NCBI RefSeq assembly: GCF_038419845.1
Contig: NZ_JBCAQT010000004.1
Location: 186,001-250,000, forward strand
From: Marinimicrobium sp038419845
GTDB lineage: Bacteria; Pseudomonadota; Gammaproteobacteria; Pseudomonadales; Cellvibrionaceae
Length of the DNA stretch: 64,000 nt
Direction: 5' to 3'
Shown here: positions 8,872 to 18,251 of the stretch, piece by piece
How positions within the stretch are numbered: position 1 is the stretch's first letter
Layout: every line of letters starts with the position of its first letter
The notes under the pieces: model-generated
Databases searched by the model: none
Told to the model about the DNA's origin: nothing
The model's input: only the letters and a program-made list of their open reading frames with translations
Made by a program: the position numbers and the translations under genes

Positions 8872-11800
8872 TTAGTCCTCGCCTTCCAGGGTTCTGATGT
8901 AGGCTACGACATCTTTCAGCGCCTGGTCGTCGGGTAGCATGTTGGCGAAGGTTGCCATCTGCTGGCCGAGCTCGTCGCGCGGGTCTGAGCCGCGGGCGCC
9001 GGAGCGGTAGTTTTCCAGTTGCTTCAGCAGGTACCAGTCGGCCTGGCCGGCGAGGGCCGGGGCGCCCAGGTCGCGGTTGCCCTGACCTTCGGCGCCGTGG
9101 CAGGAGGCGCAGCTGCCATAGTGCTGCTCACCCAGCTCGGCATTGCCCTCTACGGTCGCCGAGGTCTCTCTGCGCTCCAGGGTATTCAAGTAATCCGCCA
9201 GATCGGCAATGGGGCGCATGGGCTCGGGTTCGGTTTTCAGGAACTCGAGAGCCGCTCGCATGGAAATGCCATCGGGATCGCGGAAGTGTGTGCCGCGCAC
9301 GCCGGCGTGAAACTTCTGCAGCTGGGTCTGCGCATACCACTCTTCCATGCCCGCGATGGGCGGTGCCGCCTGGGCTCGATCCCCCCCGGCATCGCCGCCG
9401 TGACAGCCCGCGCAGTGCTGCTGGTAGAGGGTTTCACCTCTCGAGGCACTGCTCCACTCCCTGAAAGTCGGCTCGAAGCCGTGTTCTTCACTGTATTCGG
9501 CGTAAGCCTCTTCCTCAACCTGGTCGAAGTTCAGCTCCAATCCCGGCGAGCGCAGCTTGAGCGCCATTTGTGCGTCGCTGCCCAGCTTGTCAACCAGCGC
9601 CTGAAAAGCGGTCAGCTCTGAATCGCTGGGCTCGGCGCCCCGTTCGCGCCAGAGGTCCAACACCACCAGGCTCATCAAACCCAGACGCTCGGTGGGCAGC
9701 TCGGACCAGTCCTGCAGGGTGTCGGTCAGATCGTCGACATCGTCGGCGAGAAAGCGTTTGGTCAGGATGTATTCGGGCGTCTGCTCGTGATTTTCAAAGT
9801 TGTTCAGCAGGTTGCCCTCGAAGGTGATGTCCGGGTTGATCATCGCCTGCCAGTAGTGGGCATCATGGGTCAGCGCCGCGAGGGTGAACGCCTGTGCCGA
9901 CCACTCGTCGATGGGCAGTTCGGTACGTTGACGCAGCAGCTGCTCGCCCGCCTGCTCCGACGGTTCCTGCCCGGCGAGTGCCAGCAGCGCCCACAGCCGT
10001 GCGCGCGGTTCTTCATCCTCAAGCGACTCGGCCGCAAGCGCCAGATCGATGGGCGTGTCGTTTTCCACCAGTGCCTGTACCGCGTTTTTGCGGGTGGCGC
10101 CGGAGGGGTGAGCCAGCGCGCTCTGTACGGCTTCGGACGCTTCATCGGAGGTCGCGGTAAAGGCGCCCAGCCCGTGCAGGGTCCAGATGGCATGAATGGA
10201 GGCCACGTCCAGCCCCAATGAGTCGCGCTCAGGCTTGCCGGTCAGTATGGCCCGCAGTGCCGGAACGGCATCGGTGCGCTCTTCGGTGACCAACAGGCGC
10301 TGGGCGGTCATGCGCCAGAACATGTTGTCGTTGGACAGGGTGTCCACCAGGGTCGCGGTATCGGCATCGCTCAGATCCAGCGGCTGGTAGTCGGGCGCAT
10401 CTTTGGCCACCAGACGATAAATCCGGCCGCGCTCGCGGTCGCGCAACGGGTTGACGTGCGCATTGCCCTTGCCTTCTTCGGCATCAAAACCGGCCGATTC
10501 TTTGGAGGGAATCGGGTTGTGCTGGATGATGAAGTTGTACCAGTCAGCCACCCACAGTTGCCCGTCGGGGCCCACTTCCATATACACCGGCGAGAGCCAC
10601 TCATCGGTGCTGCTCAGGATCGAGCCACGGTTTCTGGCTTTATAGCTCACGCTGTCGGGCTGTGCATCGATAAAGAACTGGCCGAGCAGGTGCGCCGTGG
10701 GCTCACCCATGAAGGCGCCGCGGTTCCAGAATTTTTCCGGATAGGCGCGCGCGGTATAGAGGCTCAGACCGGAGCCGGCCGTGTAGCGGCCATGGAAGTC
10801 GACCTGGAGAAAGTTGTAGGTGGACGGGAAGACGTTCGGGAAGTCGTCAATCTGGGCGGCCATCTGCGGCGCGACGGCATCATCTTTGCCGTAGACATAG
10901 TTGCGCCACAGGGGGACATGAAAGATGGGGGCGTTGTTGGCGGTAGAGCCGAACACCTCAAAGTCTTCACTGAAGGCCAGGCCCCAGGTGTTGTTGTTGA
11001 ACTGACCGATGGGCTCAATGTTGGTGCCATCGAGATCCATCCGGTAGACGCCGTTCTGGAAGCTCTCGCCGTCTTCATCTTCCGGCGCTTCGGAGTAGCC
11101 GACCGCGCCCCAGAGGCGATTGTCGTGCCCGTACTCGAGGTTGGATGGGCCCGCATGGGTATCCCGGGTGCCCCAGCCGGTGTTGAGCACTTCGCGCACA
11201 TCGGCCTTGCCGTCACCGGTGGTGTCTTTGAAGAACAGGAAGTCCGGGGCCTGCGACACCACAAAACCGCCGTTGAGGGGCGTGATGCTGGTGGGAACAC
11301 TCAAGCCGTCGGCGAACACTTCGCAGCCATTGGCTTGGCCGTCGCCATCGGTGTCTTCACACACGCTGATACGATCGTTACCTCTGCCATCTTCCGCCTG
11401 GTCGTTGGGATAGTCCACGGATTCGAGTACGAACAGGCGGCCCTGTTCGTCCCAGGTGAAGGCGATGGGATTGACGATATCCGGCTCGCTGACGAACAGC
11501 TGCAATTCAAAACCTTCCGGCACCATGGTCAGAGCCATGGAGTCTTCAACGCTGAAGGCTTTCTGGAATTTCGGGGCCGGCTCGATGCGCCGGTAGTTGG
11601 GCACGGTGCCCTCCTCCTGGTAGGTCGCTTCCGGCAGCGTCTCGACCAGGGCGCGATTGGCCTCGCGCTTTTCCTCGCCCACACTCCAGAGAATGCCGCG
11701 AATCAACAGGTCGTGAAATTCCGGTTGCCCCCAGGTCCGCTCGTCGTGGCCGTAGGCGGTGTAGAACACCCGGCCCTCGCCCTGCTCGCGCACCCAGGTC

Positions 11801-12435
11801 CAGGGCTCCTCCTCGCGCAGCATCAGCTCGGTGCGGCCTTCTTCGTTGTGGTCGCTGTGAACGTAGGTTTCATCCCAGGTCTCAAAGGGCTCGAAACCCT
11901 GCATGACCGGGTGATCTTCCTGCCCCGGCGCGATGGTGGCGGTAAACTCGCCGGCACCGTGGCTCTTGAAACGGCCGCCGACCAGGTCGACGTAGTCATC
12001 AGAGTGACCGAAGCAGGCGCTGGCACTGTGGATGGGCAGGAAGGCACCGCCCTCTTCCACAAAGCGCAGCAGCGCCTCTTCGCGCTCGCTGGACAGCTCG
12101 CCGTAGTTGGCGTACAGCATGACCGCATCCACGTCGGCCAGGCCTTCATCGCTCAAGCGGTCGAGATTTTCGACATACTCCATGAAGATCTTTTCACGCC
12201 CCAGCGACTGATTGAACAGCGGCGCGTTCTGGTAGGACATGTGGATGCCATCGCCTTCGCGATGGCCGTGGCCGATAAACAACAGATTGATGACGCCATC
12301 GTCTTCGCTCGTTGCCGAAGAATCAGGTTCACTGCCTGCTTTGGAACAGCCGATGGCCGGAAGCAACAGTGCCGACAGGAGCAAAGTGCCAAGGCGGGGC
12401 CGCCAGGCGGCCCACTTTGTGTTGAGTTTATTCAT
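8872..12435 (-). CDS. ThuA - PVC-type membrane-bound dehydrogenase - HEAT - diheme cytochrome c lipoprotein
   Basis: A 1187-residue lipoprotein; its signal peptide ends in an AIGC lipobox near residue 30. Domain order: a ThuA-like (trehalose-utilisation/glutamine-amidotransferase fold) domain at about 48-255; a beta-propeller sugar dehydrogenase of the Planctomycetes/Verrucomicrobia membrane-bound type at about 300-660; a HEAT-like helical stretch to about 900; then two class I cytochrome c domains with haem motifs CAGCH (1008) and CASCH (1109). It should oxidise a sugar or polyol at the outer or periplasmic face and pass electrons through both haems. It is the last gene of a three-gene cluster with a Gfo/Idh/MocA oxidoreductase and a TIM-barrel epimerase, which suggests a keto-sugar pathway. 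The substrate is unknown. Confidence 0.88.
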   Translation of the reverse strand: MNKLNTKWAAWRPRLGTLLLSALLLPAIGCSKAGSEPDSSATSEDDGVINLLFIGHGHREGDGIHMSYQNAPLFNQSLGREKIFMEYVENLDRLSDEGLADVDAVMLYANYGELSSEREEALLRFVEEGGAFLPIHSASACFGHSDDYVDLVGGRFKSHGAGEFTATIAPGQEDHPVMQGFEPFETWDETYVHSDHNEEGRTELMLREEEPWTWVREQGEGRVFYTAYGHDERTWGQPEFHDLLIRGILWSVGEEKREANRALVETLPEATYQEEGTVPNYRRIEPAPKFQKAFSVEDSMALTMVPEGFELQLFVSEPDIVNPIAFTWDEQGRLFVLESVDYPNDQAEDGRGNDRISVCEDTDGDGQANGCEVFADGLSVPTSITPLNGGFVVSQAPDFLFFKDTTGDGKADVREVLNTGWGTRDTHAGPSNLEYGHDNRLWGAVGYSEAPEDEDGESFQNGVYRMDLDGTNIEPIGQFNNNTWGLAFSEDFEVFGSTANNAPIFHVPLWRNYVYGKDDAVAPQMAAQIDDFPNVFPSTYNFLQVDFHGRYTAGSGLSLYTARAYPEKFWNRGAFMGEPTAHLLGQFFIDAQPDSVSYKARNRGSILSSTDEWLSPVYMEVGPDGQLWVADWYNFIIQHNPIPSKESAGFDAEEGKGNAHVNPLRDRERGRIYRLVAKDAPDYQPLDLSDADTATLVDTLSNDNMFWRMTAQRLLVTEERTDAVPALRAILTGKPERDSLGLDVASIHAIWTLHGLGAFTATSDEASEAVQSALAHPSGATRKNAVQALVENDTPIDLALAAESLEDEEPRARLWALLALAGQEPSEQAGEQLLRQRTELPIDEWSAQAFTLAALTHDAHYWQAMINPDITFEGNLLNNFENHEQTPEYILTKRFLADDVDDLTDTLQDWSELPTERLGLMSLVVLDLWRERGAEPSDSELTAFQALVDKLGSDAQMALKLRSPGLELNFDQVEEEAYAEYSEEHGFEPTFREWSSASRGETLYQQHCAGCHGGDAGGDRAQAAPPIAGMEEWYAQTQLQKFHAGVRGTHFRDPDGISMRAALEFLKTEPEPMRPIADLADYLNTLERRETSATVEGNAELGEQHYGSCASCHGAEGQGNRDLGAPALAGQADWYLLKQLENYRSGARGSDPRDELGQQMATFANMLPDDQALKDVVAYIRTLEGED

Positions 12436-12516
12436 ATTATTACCGCTTTCTCACAGTTTGGTGTCAGGTACAACCGGTCTCTTTGGATCATTGTTTTTGT
12501 TGTTCTCGACGAGGTG

Positions 12517-13656
12517 TTATTCCACCTCGAGCGTAAACGCCGGCATGTGCTTCAGTTCGCCATTCGCCATCGCGGATTCGTGCGCGAGAATGCCCACACA
12601 GGTGATGTTGGCCGACTCGATCACATTGGGATAGGCGTTGTAGTTCTCCAGCACGGCGCGGATGAAGTTGTGCACCAGGTGCGGGTGGGAACCACCGTGA
12701 CCGCCACCCTGGGTGAAGCTCAGGTGCTCGTGCTCTTCATCGTAGACGCCCTGGCCGGTAAACGACTGAATCTCTTCCGGCAGCAGGTGCGCGTAGTCCG
12801 GCACTTTGACTTTCTCTGGCACATCCGGCTCGGGCTTGCCGCGCGTGTGCATGACCGGGTCTTCGCCTTCGATCAGGGGCCACTCGTAGGATTTTTCCGA
12901 GCCGTAGACATCGAAACTCTCGCGGTACTGACGGGCGGTGTCAAACAGCGAGCGGTAAATGCGCGCGCCCACGTCAGAGTCTTTCATCTGAATGTGGCAG
13001 GACTCGATCGCAAAGGGCGAGCCGTAGATTTTGGCAAACTCATCGCGGATCTTGCCCGAGCCGATGCACTGCACCTGGCTGGCCAGCTTGCGCTGCAGGC
13101 CCAGTACGGGGCCGACGCAGTGAGTCGCGTAGTGCATGGGCGGCATGCCCTCCCAGTAGCTGGGCCAGCCTTCCATGTCCTGCTGGTGGCTGGCCTGCAG
13201 GAACTGAATGCGGCCCAGATCGCCACGGTCATACATCTCTTTGACGAACAGGTACTCGCGGCTGTAGACCACGGTTTCCATCATCATGTAGGTCTTGCCG
13301 CTGGCCTTGGCGGCTTTTACGATGCGCTCGCAATCTTCCACGGTGGTGGCCATGGGCACGGTACAGGCCACGTGCTTGCCCGCCTCTAGCGCCATGATGC
13401 TGTGCCGGGCGTGGTCGCCAATGGGGGTATTGATGTGCACCGCGTCCACATTGGGGTCGGCCAGCATGTCTTCGTAGGTGGTATAGCGACCGTTTTCGGC
13501 CACGTCAAACTTGTCGGCCAGCTCGTTCAGGCTGTCTTTGTTGCGCTGGCACAGAGCCACCACTTCGGCGTTGGGGTGCGCCTGGTAAATGGGAATGAAC
13601 TCGGCACCAAAGCCCAGGCCAACCAGTCCTACTCGCAATTTGTCGTTATTCGCCAT
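12517..13656 (-). CDS. Gfo/Idh/MocA-family NAD(P)-dependent oxidoreductase
   Basis: A 379-residue protein with an N-terminal Rossmann fold (RVGLVGLGFGAEF, residues 8-20) and the alpha/beta C-terminal domain of the Gfo/Idh/MocA family. The usual EKP motif is replaced by a CTVPMA segment near residue 94, although the MMMETVVYSRE strand region is normal. These enzymes oxidise or reduce sugars, inositols and keto-sugars with NAD(P). There is no signal peptide, so it is cytoplasmic. It lies between the TIM-barrel epimerase (upstream) and the ThuA-dehydrogenase (downstream) on the same strand, probably as one transcript. The altered EKP motif may change catalysis. Confidence 0.88.
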   Translation of the reverse strand: MANNDKLRVGLVGLGFGAEFIPIYQAHPNAEVVALCQRNKDSLNELADKFDVAENGRYTTYEDMLADPNVDAVHINTPIGDHARHSIMALEAGKHVACTVPMATTVEDCERIVKAAKASGKTYMMMETVVYSREYLFVKEMYDRGDLGRIQFLQASHQQDMEGWPSYWEGMPPMHYATHCVGPVLGLQRKLASQVQCIGSGKIRDEFAKIYGSPFAIESCHIQMKDSDVGARIYRSLFDTARQYRESFDVYGSEKSYEWPLIEGEDPVMHTRGKPEPDVPEKVKVPDYAHLLPEEIQSFTGQGVYDEEHEHLSFTQGGGHGGSHPHLVHNFIRAVLENYNAYPNVIESANITCVGILAHESAMANGELKHMPAFTLEVE

Positions 13657-13698
13657 GGTTCAATCTCTCCTAGTCAGATATTTCAGTAAAGCTTATGG

Positions 13699-14550
13699 TT
13701 ATGCCTGCGTCCACCAGCGGCGCAGGAACTCCAGCCCTCGGCGGGCAAATTCATCCTGGGTGGGGGCGAAGCGGCGCCAGATGCACACGGCCTCGGCCAG
13801 ACCGGACGCGTCCGGGGTAAAGCTCTCGATCGACAGCTTGCCGTCGTAACCCACCGCACGCAGGCCCTCGCGCAGCCCGGCCCAGTCGCTGTTGCCGTCG
13901 CCGGGTACGCCCCGATGGCTGTCCGAGACCTGCACGTGCACCAGCCGGTCCCCGGCCTGTTTGACCGCCGCGCGAAAGTCGGTTTCTTCGATGTTCATGT
14001 GAAAGCTGTCCAGGGCAATGCCCAGGTGGGGGCTGCCCACATCCGCGAGCATGCGTTGGGCGTCCTCGACGGTGCAGACCATGTCGGTTTCAAAGCGGTT
14101 AAGCGGCTCCAGCCCCAGACGAACCCCGAGCTCGCCCGCTGTTTTCGACAGCTGGGCCAGGCTCGCCACCGAGCGCTCCCACTCGGCGGTGCGCAGCGCT
14201 TCTGTGGACAGGCGGGGCTTGGCCACTGGGGCATAGAGCGGACCAACTAGAACGCTGGAGCCCAGGCCCTCGGCCAGCTTCAGACAGGACTCGAAGTACA
14301 TCAGGGCTCTGCGGCGGACCTGGGGATACTCGCTACTCAGGTCGCGATCTCCCACCACGGCGGTACAGACCACCGCTTCCAGCCCGAGGTCCTTCAGGAC
14401 CGGGCGGAGCTGATCCACATCGTAATGCGAGGGGTCTTCAACCGGGAATTCCACAAAATCAAAGCCCAACTCCGCGATCTTTTGCAGCAGCTCCACCTGA
14501 TCACTGGTAAAAGGCGATGTCCACAACCAGGTGCTGGCGCCAAATTGCAT
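13699..14550 (-). CDS. Sugar phosphate isomerase/epimerase (xylose isomerase-like TIM barrel)
   Basis: A 283-residue AP-endonuclease-2/xylose-isomerase-like TIM barrel. Metal-site signatures are visible: FVEFPVEDP near residue 35, GLEPLNRFETD near 150, IALDSFHMNIEE near 180, HVQVSDSHR near 210 and LSIESFTPD near 245. Members act as sugar epimerases, isomerases or keto-sugar processing enzymes with a divalent metal. It is the first gene of the cluster with the Gfo/Idh/MocA and ThuA-dehydrogenase genes and is divergent from the PAS-AraC regulator, which probably controls it. The exact substrate cannot be read from sequence. Confidence 0.87.
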   Translation of the reverse strand: MQFGASTWLWTSPFTSDQVELLQKIAELGFDFVEFPVEDPSHYDVDQLRPVLKDLGLEAVVCTAVVGDRDLSSEYPQVRRRALMYFESCLKLAEGLGSSVLVGPLYAPVAKPRLSTEALRTAEWERSVASLAQLSKTAGELGVRLGLEPLNRFETDMVCTVEDAQRMLADVGSPHLGIALDSFHMNIEETDFRAAVKQAGDRLVHVQVSDSHRGVPGDGNSDWAGLREGLRAVGYDGKLSIESFTPDASGLAEAVCIWRRFAPTQDEFARRGLEFLRRWWTQA

Positions 14551-14650
14551 AATAATGTCCCCAAGTTCAGATTTTTGACTGGGGCTTATGCTAGCCCGAT
14601 TGTCCAGGCGTGGCTTGTACCTTGTCGTAAAAAAATTGTATTATTTCGAC

Positions 14651-15391
14651 ATGATTCCATTAGACACGTGGCTGGCAGAACTCGACCCAAGGCACTCAGC
14701 CGGGCTGCTGTTCGAGTATATGCCCAGCGTGCTGTACTTCGTCAAAGACCGCGACGGCCACATCATGACGGGCAATCAGGCCTTTGCCGAGCGCTGTGGC
14801 TGTCCCAGCGCCCAGGCGCTTTACGGTCGCCGGGATGACACCCTCTTTCCGCTGTACATGGTGGAAAAATTTCGCCGCGATGATGCCGCTGTGTTTCGCA
14901 CGGCCGAGCCGCTACACGACCTGATCGAACTCTTCCCCACCCGCGAGGGGCTGCCCGAGTGGTGTGTCACTCATAAAGTACCGCTGTTCAACCGAAAGGG
15001 GGAGGTGGTGGGCTTGTGTGGCATTGTGCAGAGCTATGAACGCATGCACGACCATCACCAACGACCGATTTTCAAGGTGGTGGAGCATATCCGCTCACAC
15101 TACGCCGAACGCCTGAACATACCCGATATCGCGCAGCAGTTCGGTTTTTCCCAACGACAGATGGAGCGTCGTTTTGTCGAAACCTTCGGGGCGAGCCCCC
15201 GGGAGTATATTATTCGCCTGCGCATTCTGATCGCCTGCGAGCAGCTGCGTACCGGCACGGCCCCCATTTCAGAGGTCGCCCTCGACTGCGGCTTTTACGA
15301 TCACAGCAGTTTCATCCGCCACTTCAAACGGATGCTGGGCTCCACGCCGCTGGCCTACCGTAAACACCACTTCGGGCAGGCCAGCCAATGA
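14651..15391 (+). CDS. AraC-family regulator with N-terminal PAS domain
   Basis: A 246-residue regulator. Residues about 10-125 form a PAS sensor domain (MPSVLYFVKDRDGHIMTGNQAFAER). The C-terminal 100 residues hold two AraC helix-turn-helix units (IPDIAQQFGFSQRQMERRF and ISEVALDCGFYDHSSFIRHF). I placed the start at 14651, where the PAS-proximal sequence begins; an in-frame ATG at 14588 would add a short tail with no better ribosome-binding site. The gene is transcribed away from the epimerase/oxidoreductase/ThuA cluster and shares its roughly 100-bp upstream region. Local activation of that cluster by a sugar or redox signal is the simplest inference. Confidence 0.85.
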   Translation: MIPLDTWLAELDPRHSAGLLFEYMPSVLYFVKDRDGHIMTGNQAFAERCGCPSAQALYGRRDDTLFPLYMVEKFRRDDAAVFRTAEPLHDLIELFPTREGLPEWCVTHKVPLFNRKGEVVGLCGIVQSYERMHDHHQRPIFKVVEHIRSHYAERLNIPDIAQQFGFSQRQMERRFVETFGASPREYIIRLRILIACEQLRTGTAPISEVALDCGFYDHSSFIRHFKRMLGSTPLAYRKHHFGQASQ

Positions 15392-15482
15392 TCAACTCAC
15401 TAAAAAGGCCGGTCGATTCACTCCAGCTCAAAGACGAAATTGCAATATTGAGCGAAGTTTTAGCGTTTGTTTGCTATAAGGT

Positions 15483-16478
15483 TTATGCCCGGCACTTTTG
15501 GTGCGGGTGCTCTGGCTCCATCCGGTTTCGGCCATTGGCTTTGGCCCGATAAAGGGCCTCGTCTGCGCGGCTCAAGGCATCGTGAATGTTCTGATCCTCG
15601 AGCCGAACCTGCACGACTCCACCGCTGAGTGTGCAGTCAATCTCAACCTCTCCCGAGCTGACCGTTTGATCTGCAACCACCGCACGGAGCCGTTCCGCCA
15701 CCGATTGCGTGGTTTCCCAGTCGCTGTCGGGCAGCAGAATGGCAAACTCTTCGCCCCCTACCCGCCCCAACAGGTCGACGGAACGCAAGGCGGCCCGCCA
15801 GCGTTTACAGACCACCTCCAGAACCTTGTCGCCCGCCGCGTGACCGTACTGATCGTTGACGTCTTTGAAGTGGTCCAGGTCCAGCATCAGCAGGCCGATG
15901 GGTGTGTGAGACCGCTGCGCGCGCTCGACCTCTTCGTTCGCACGTTCGAGAAAGTGGCCGCGGTTGAGCTCCTTTGTCAGGGGGTCGTACCAGGCCATAT
16001 CGCGCAGCACACACTCTCTCTGTTTGCGATCGGTAATGTCGCGGAAGAACCAGACCCGTCCGAAATAATGCCCGTTGTCGGCGTGCAACCCCATGGAGTG
16101 ACGCTCAAGCACCGTCCCGTTCCTCAATTCCAGCTCGGTGTGATCCTCTTCATACGGGCGCTCATAGAGCTCCTGAACTCGTCGGATGAACGCTTCCGGG
16201 TCCTTGAGCTGAGCCAGGGCGGCATTCATCAGCTTCTCTTCGGGGATGGTGCCGTTTTCATCCAGGTTGGCATCGAGGTAATCGGTGGGGATTTGCCAGG
16301 TTTCGATAAAACGCTGGTTGTAGGAAACAATAACGCCATCGCCATCGACGACCAGAATGCCATCGGGGGAAGCTTCCTGAATGGTGCGCAGGAGTGATCG
16401 ATCAAACTCCGCACTGCTTTGGTAAGCCGTGTGGTAGCGTCTTTTCGGTTCGGGTTCAACATCCATCATTTGCGTCAC
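15483..16478 (-). CDS. PAS-GGDEF diguanylate cyclase
   Basis: A 331-residue cytoplasmic protein. A PAS domain (about 25-150, including SPDGILVVDGDGVIVSYN) precedes a GGDEF domain (about 165-325). The catalytic loop reads GGEEF and an intact allosteric RxxD site (RSVD) lies exactly five residues before it, so the enzyme should make cyclic di-GMP with product inhibition. There is no transmembrane segment. It is the only gene on its transcript and lies between the AraC regulator (opposite strand) and pxpC. The PAS ligand is unknown. Confidence 0.9.
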   Translation of the reverse strand: MTQMMDVEPEPKRRYHTAYQSSAEFDRSLLRTIQEASPDGILVVDGDGVIVSYNQRFIETWQIPTDYLDANLDENGTIPEEKLMNAALAQLKDPEAFIRRVQELYERPYEEDHTELELRNGTVLERHSMGLHADNGHYFGRVWFFRDITDRKQRECVLRDMAWYDPLTKELNRGHFLERANEEVERAQRSHTPIGLLMLDLDHFKDVNDQYGHAAGDKVLEVVCKRWRAALRSVDLLGRVGGEEFAILLPDSDWETTQSVAERLRAVVADQTVSSGEVEIDCTLSGGVVQVRLEDQNIHDALSRADEALYRAKANGRNRMEPEHPHQKCRA

Positions 16479-16629
16479 TGTCCCAGATTGATGTCCATCA
16501 CTTTTTCCTGAAAGTGCTTACAAGCACGCGTTAGAATCCAGTCTAGTACAGATTGTTCCCAACATGGCGCTGATCTCTCAATGAATTCGGCCAATGAATC
16601 GGAACAATGGATCCGACGCCTTTGACCAT

Positions 16630-17565
16630 TCACACACCGAAGAACCGATAAAAACGGGCCAGCCTCCCTTGGGCATCATGGAGCGCGATAGGCTCAAAAG
16701 TCACTGTAGTGTGCGGCTGACGCTGCGACAGAGCGAAGGCATCCAGCGGAAATACCGTACCCAGCTTGGGGTAACCTCCAATGGTCTGACGGTCTTTGAG
16801 CATGATGATGGGCTGACCGTCGGGCGGTATTTGAACCGTGCCAAAACCGAGCCCCTCAGACACAATGCCGCCCTGTTGCGGGCGCAAGGCTTCGCCCGAC
16901 AGGCGCACGCCCATGCGATCGCTCTGGGCCGAAATCTGATAATCAGATTGACACAGTTTTTCCAAAAGCCCGGCACCGACTGCTTCGGACTGGTCGCTCG
17001 CAATGACCCTGAGGACCAGCGGCCGTTGATAGTCCGGCAGGTACCGCCAGGGCACCCGTAGCGAAGGGCCCGTGCCCTCGGCGCAGGGCAGAAAGTCGCC
17101 CTTTGCCAGCGGCCGGCCCCAACCGTCCAGTCCGCCGATCTGTTCGCGCATGACGGTGGAGACGGACCCGAAAGTGGGCGCAATATCGAACCCACCCTGC
17201 ACCGCCAGGTAACCCCTCACACCCCCACGGGGATGCCCAAAGTGCAGCCGGTCACCGGGCGTGACCGCAAAGGTCTGCCAGGGCGCGAGCACGCGGCCGT
17301 TCAATGTGGCCTGCAAGTCGGCGCCGGTAATGGCCATGCGGGTGGCGACCTTTGCCTGCAGTTGCAGACCGCCCAGACAGATTTCCAACTGGGCGCTGCC
17401 GGGCGGATTCCCCAACAGGCGATTGGCCCAGAGAAAGGCATGCTCGTCGGCCGCGCCTCCGGGGGACAGTCCCAGATGCTGATAGCCAAAGCGCCCCAGG
17501 TCCTGCACCAGGGTCAGGACGCCGGGGTTGATGACCCGGATGCCAGCCGCCGTCTCGCGCGCCAT
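16630..17565 (-). CDS. pxpC: 5-oxoprolinase subunit PxpC
   Basis: A 311-residue member of the KipA/biotin-dependent carboxyltransferase-like family, the C subunit of the PxpABC ATP-dependent 5-oxoprolinase. Family hallmarks are the N-terminal VINPGVLTLVQDLGRFGYQHLG and the region GGAADEHAFLWANRLLGN. PxpB and PxpC form the kinase part that activates 5-oxoproline for PxpA to open, yielding glutamate. The start codon shares one base with the pxpB stop (TGATG at 17565), indicating translational coupling. It is the last gene of the operon. Confidence 0.93.
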   Translation of the reverse strand: MARETAAGIRVINPGVLTLVQDLGRFGYQHLGLSPGGAADEHAFLWANRLLGNPPGSAQLEICLGGLQLQAKVATRMAITGADLQATLNGRVLAPWQTFAVTPGDRLHFGHPRGGVRGYLAVQGGFDIAPTFGSVSTVMREQIGGLDGWGRPLAKGDFLPCAEGTGPSLRVPWRYLPDYQRPLVLRVIASDQSEAVGAGLLEKLCQSDYQISAQSDRMGVRLSGEALRPQQGGIVSEGLGFGTVQIPPDGQPIIMLKDRQTIGGYPKLGTVFPLDAFALSQRQPHTTVTFEPIALHDAQGRLARFYRFFGV

Positions 17566-18251
17566 CAGATCACGCCTCCGGCCTCGAGAAATTGCGCCCG
17601 CCCGACCGGTACAAAGCGGACCCGGTCGCCGGCGGCCAACGGGCAGAGCGTCTCCCGCTCCCGGTCGAACAGGATCATGGCGGTGCGACCCAGAAGGTTC
17701 CAGCCACCCGGGGTGGCAATGGGGTAGACGGCTGTCTGCCGGTCGGCCAGTGCCACAGAACCGACGGGGACGCGCTCACGCGGCGTGGCCAGCCGGGGCG
17801 TCGCGATGGACTCGGGCGCATGGCCCATATAGGCAAAGCCCGGCGCAAAGCCGATGGCAAACACCACGTACTCGCACTCGCTGTGCCGGCGGATGAGCTC
17901 CTCGATACTGAGTTGATGGTGCGCGGCCACGCGCTCCAGGTCGGGCCCGACCTCGGGGTCATACCAGACGGGGATTTCCACCAGACGTCCAACCTGGGGC
18001 TGGCGTTCGTCGAGCTGGCCCAAGAGCCGGGTGATTTTCCGGCCGAGGCTGTCAAAGTCATTCTGCACCGGATCGTAGACCACCATCAGGGTGGTGTAGG
18101 AGGGCACCAGGTCTTTCACCTGCCCTTTGAGCCCCTGCGCCAGGCGGTCGGTGGCCACCCGAATGCGGGGCACCTGCGCCGGGTCGATGGTGTCGCCAAA
18201 GCGGATGATCAACGCATCGGCTCCGGCGTTCTCGATGCGCCAGGCCGTCAT
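17565..18251 (-). CDS. pxpB: 5-oxoprolinase subunit PxpB
   Basis: A 228-residue KipI/allophanate hydrolase subunit 1 family protein, the B subunit of 5-oxoprolinase. Typical features are the N-terminal ALIIRFGDTIDPA, the VEIPVWYDPEVGPDLERVA segment and the conserved VFAIGFAPGFAYMG near residue 130, followed by TPRERVPVGSVALADRQTAVYP. Its ATG overlaps the pxpA stop by four bases (ATGA, 18248-18251). It works in the cytoplasm with PxpC on 5-oxoproline before ring opening by PxpA. Confidence 0.93.
   Translation of the reverse strand: MTAWRIENAGADALIIRFGDTIDPAQVPRIRVATDRLAQGLKGQVKDLVPSYTTLMVVYDPVQNDFDSLGRKITRLLGQLDERQPQVGRLVEIPVWYDPEVGPDLERVAAHHQLSIEELIRRHSECEYVVFAIGFAPGFAYMGHAPESIATPRLATPRERVPVGSVALADRQTAVYPIATPGGWNLLGRTAMILFDRERETLCPLAAGDRVRFVPVGRAQFLEAGGVI

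Noticed and set aside
10456..13389. A 977-codon open frame on the plus strand
   Set aside because: It is antisense to the ThuA-dehydrogenase and Gfo/Idh/MocA genes, whose motifs are unmistakable; long antisense frames are expected in GC-rich DNA.
16510..16525. TGTAAG on the minus strand before the diguanylate cyclase
   Set aside because: It reads TTGTAAGCAC, lacks the GAAA part and has no CGAC at the right distance.
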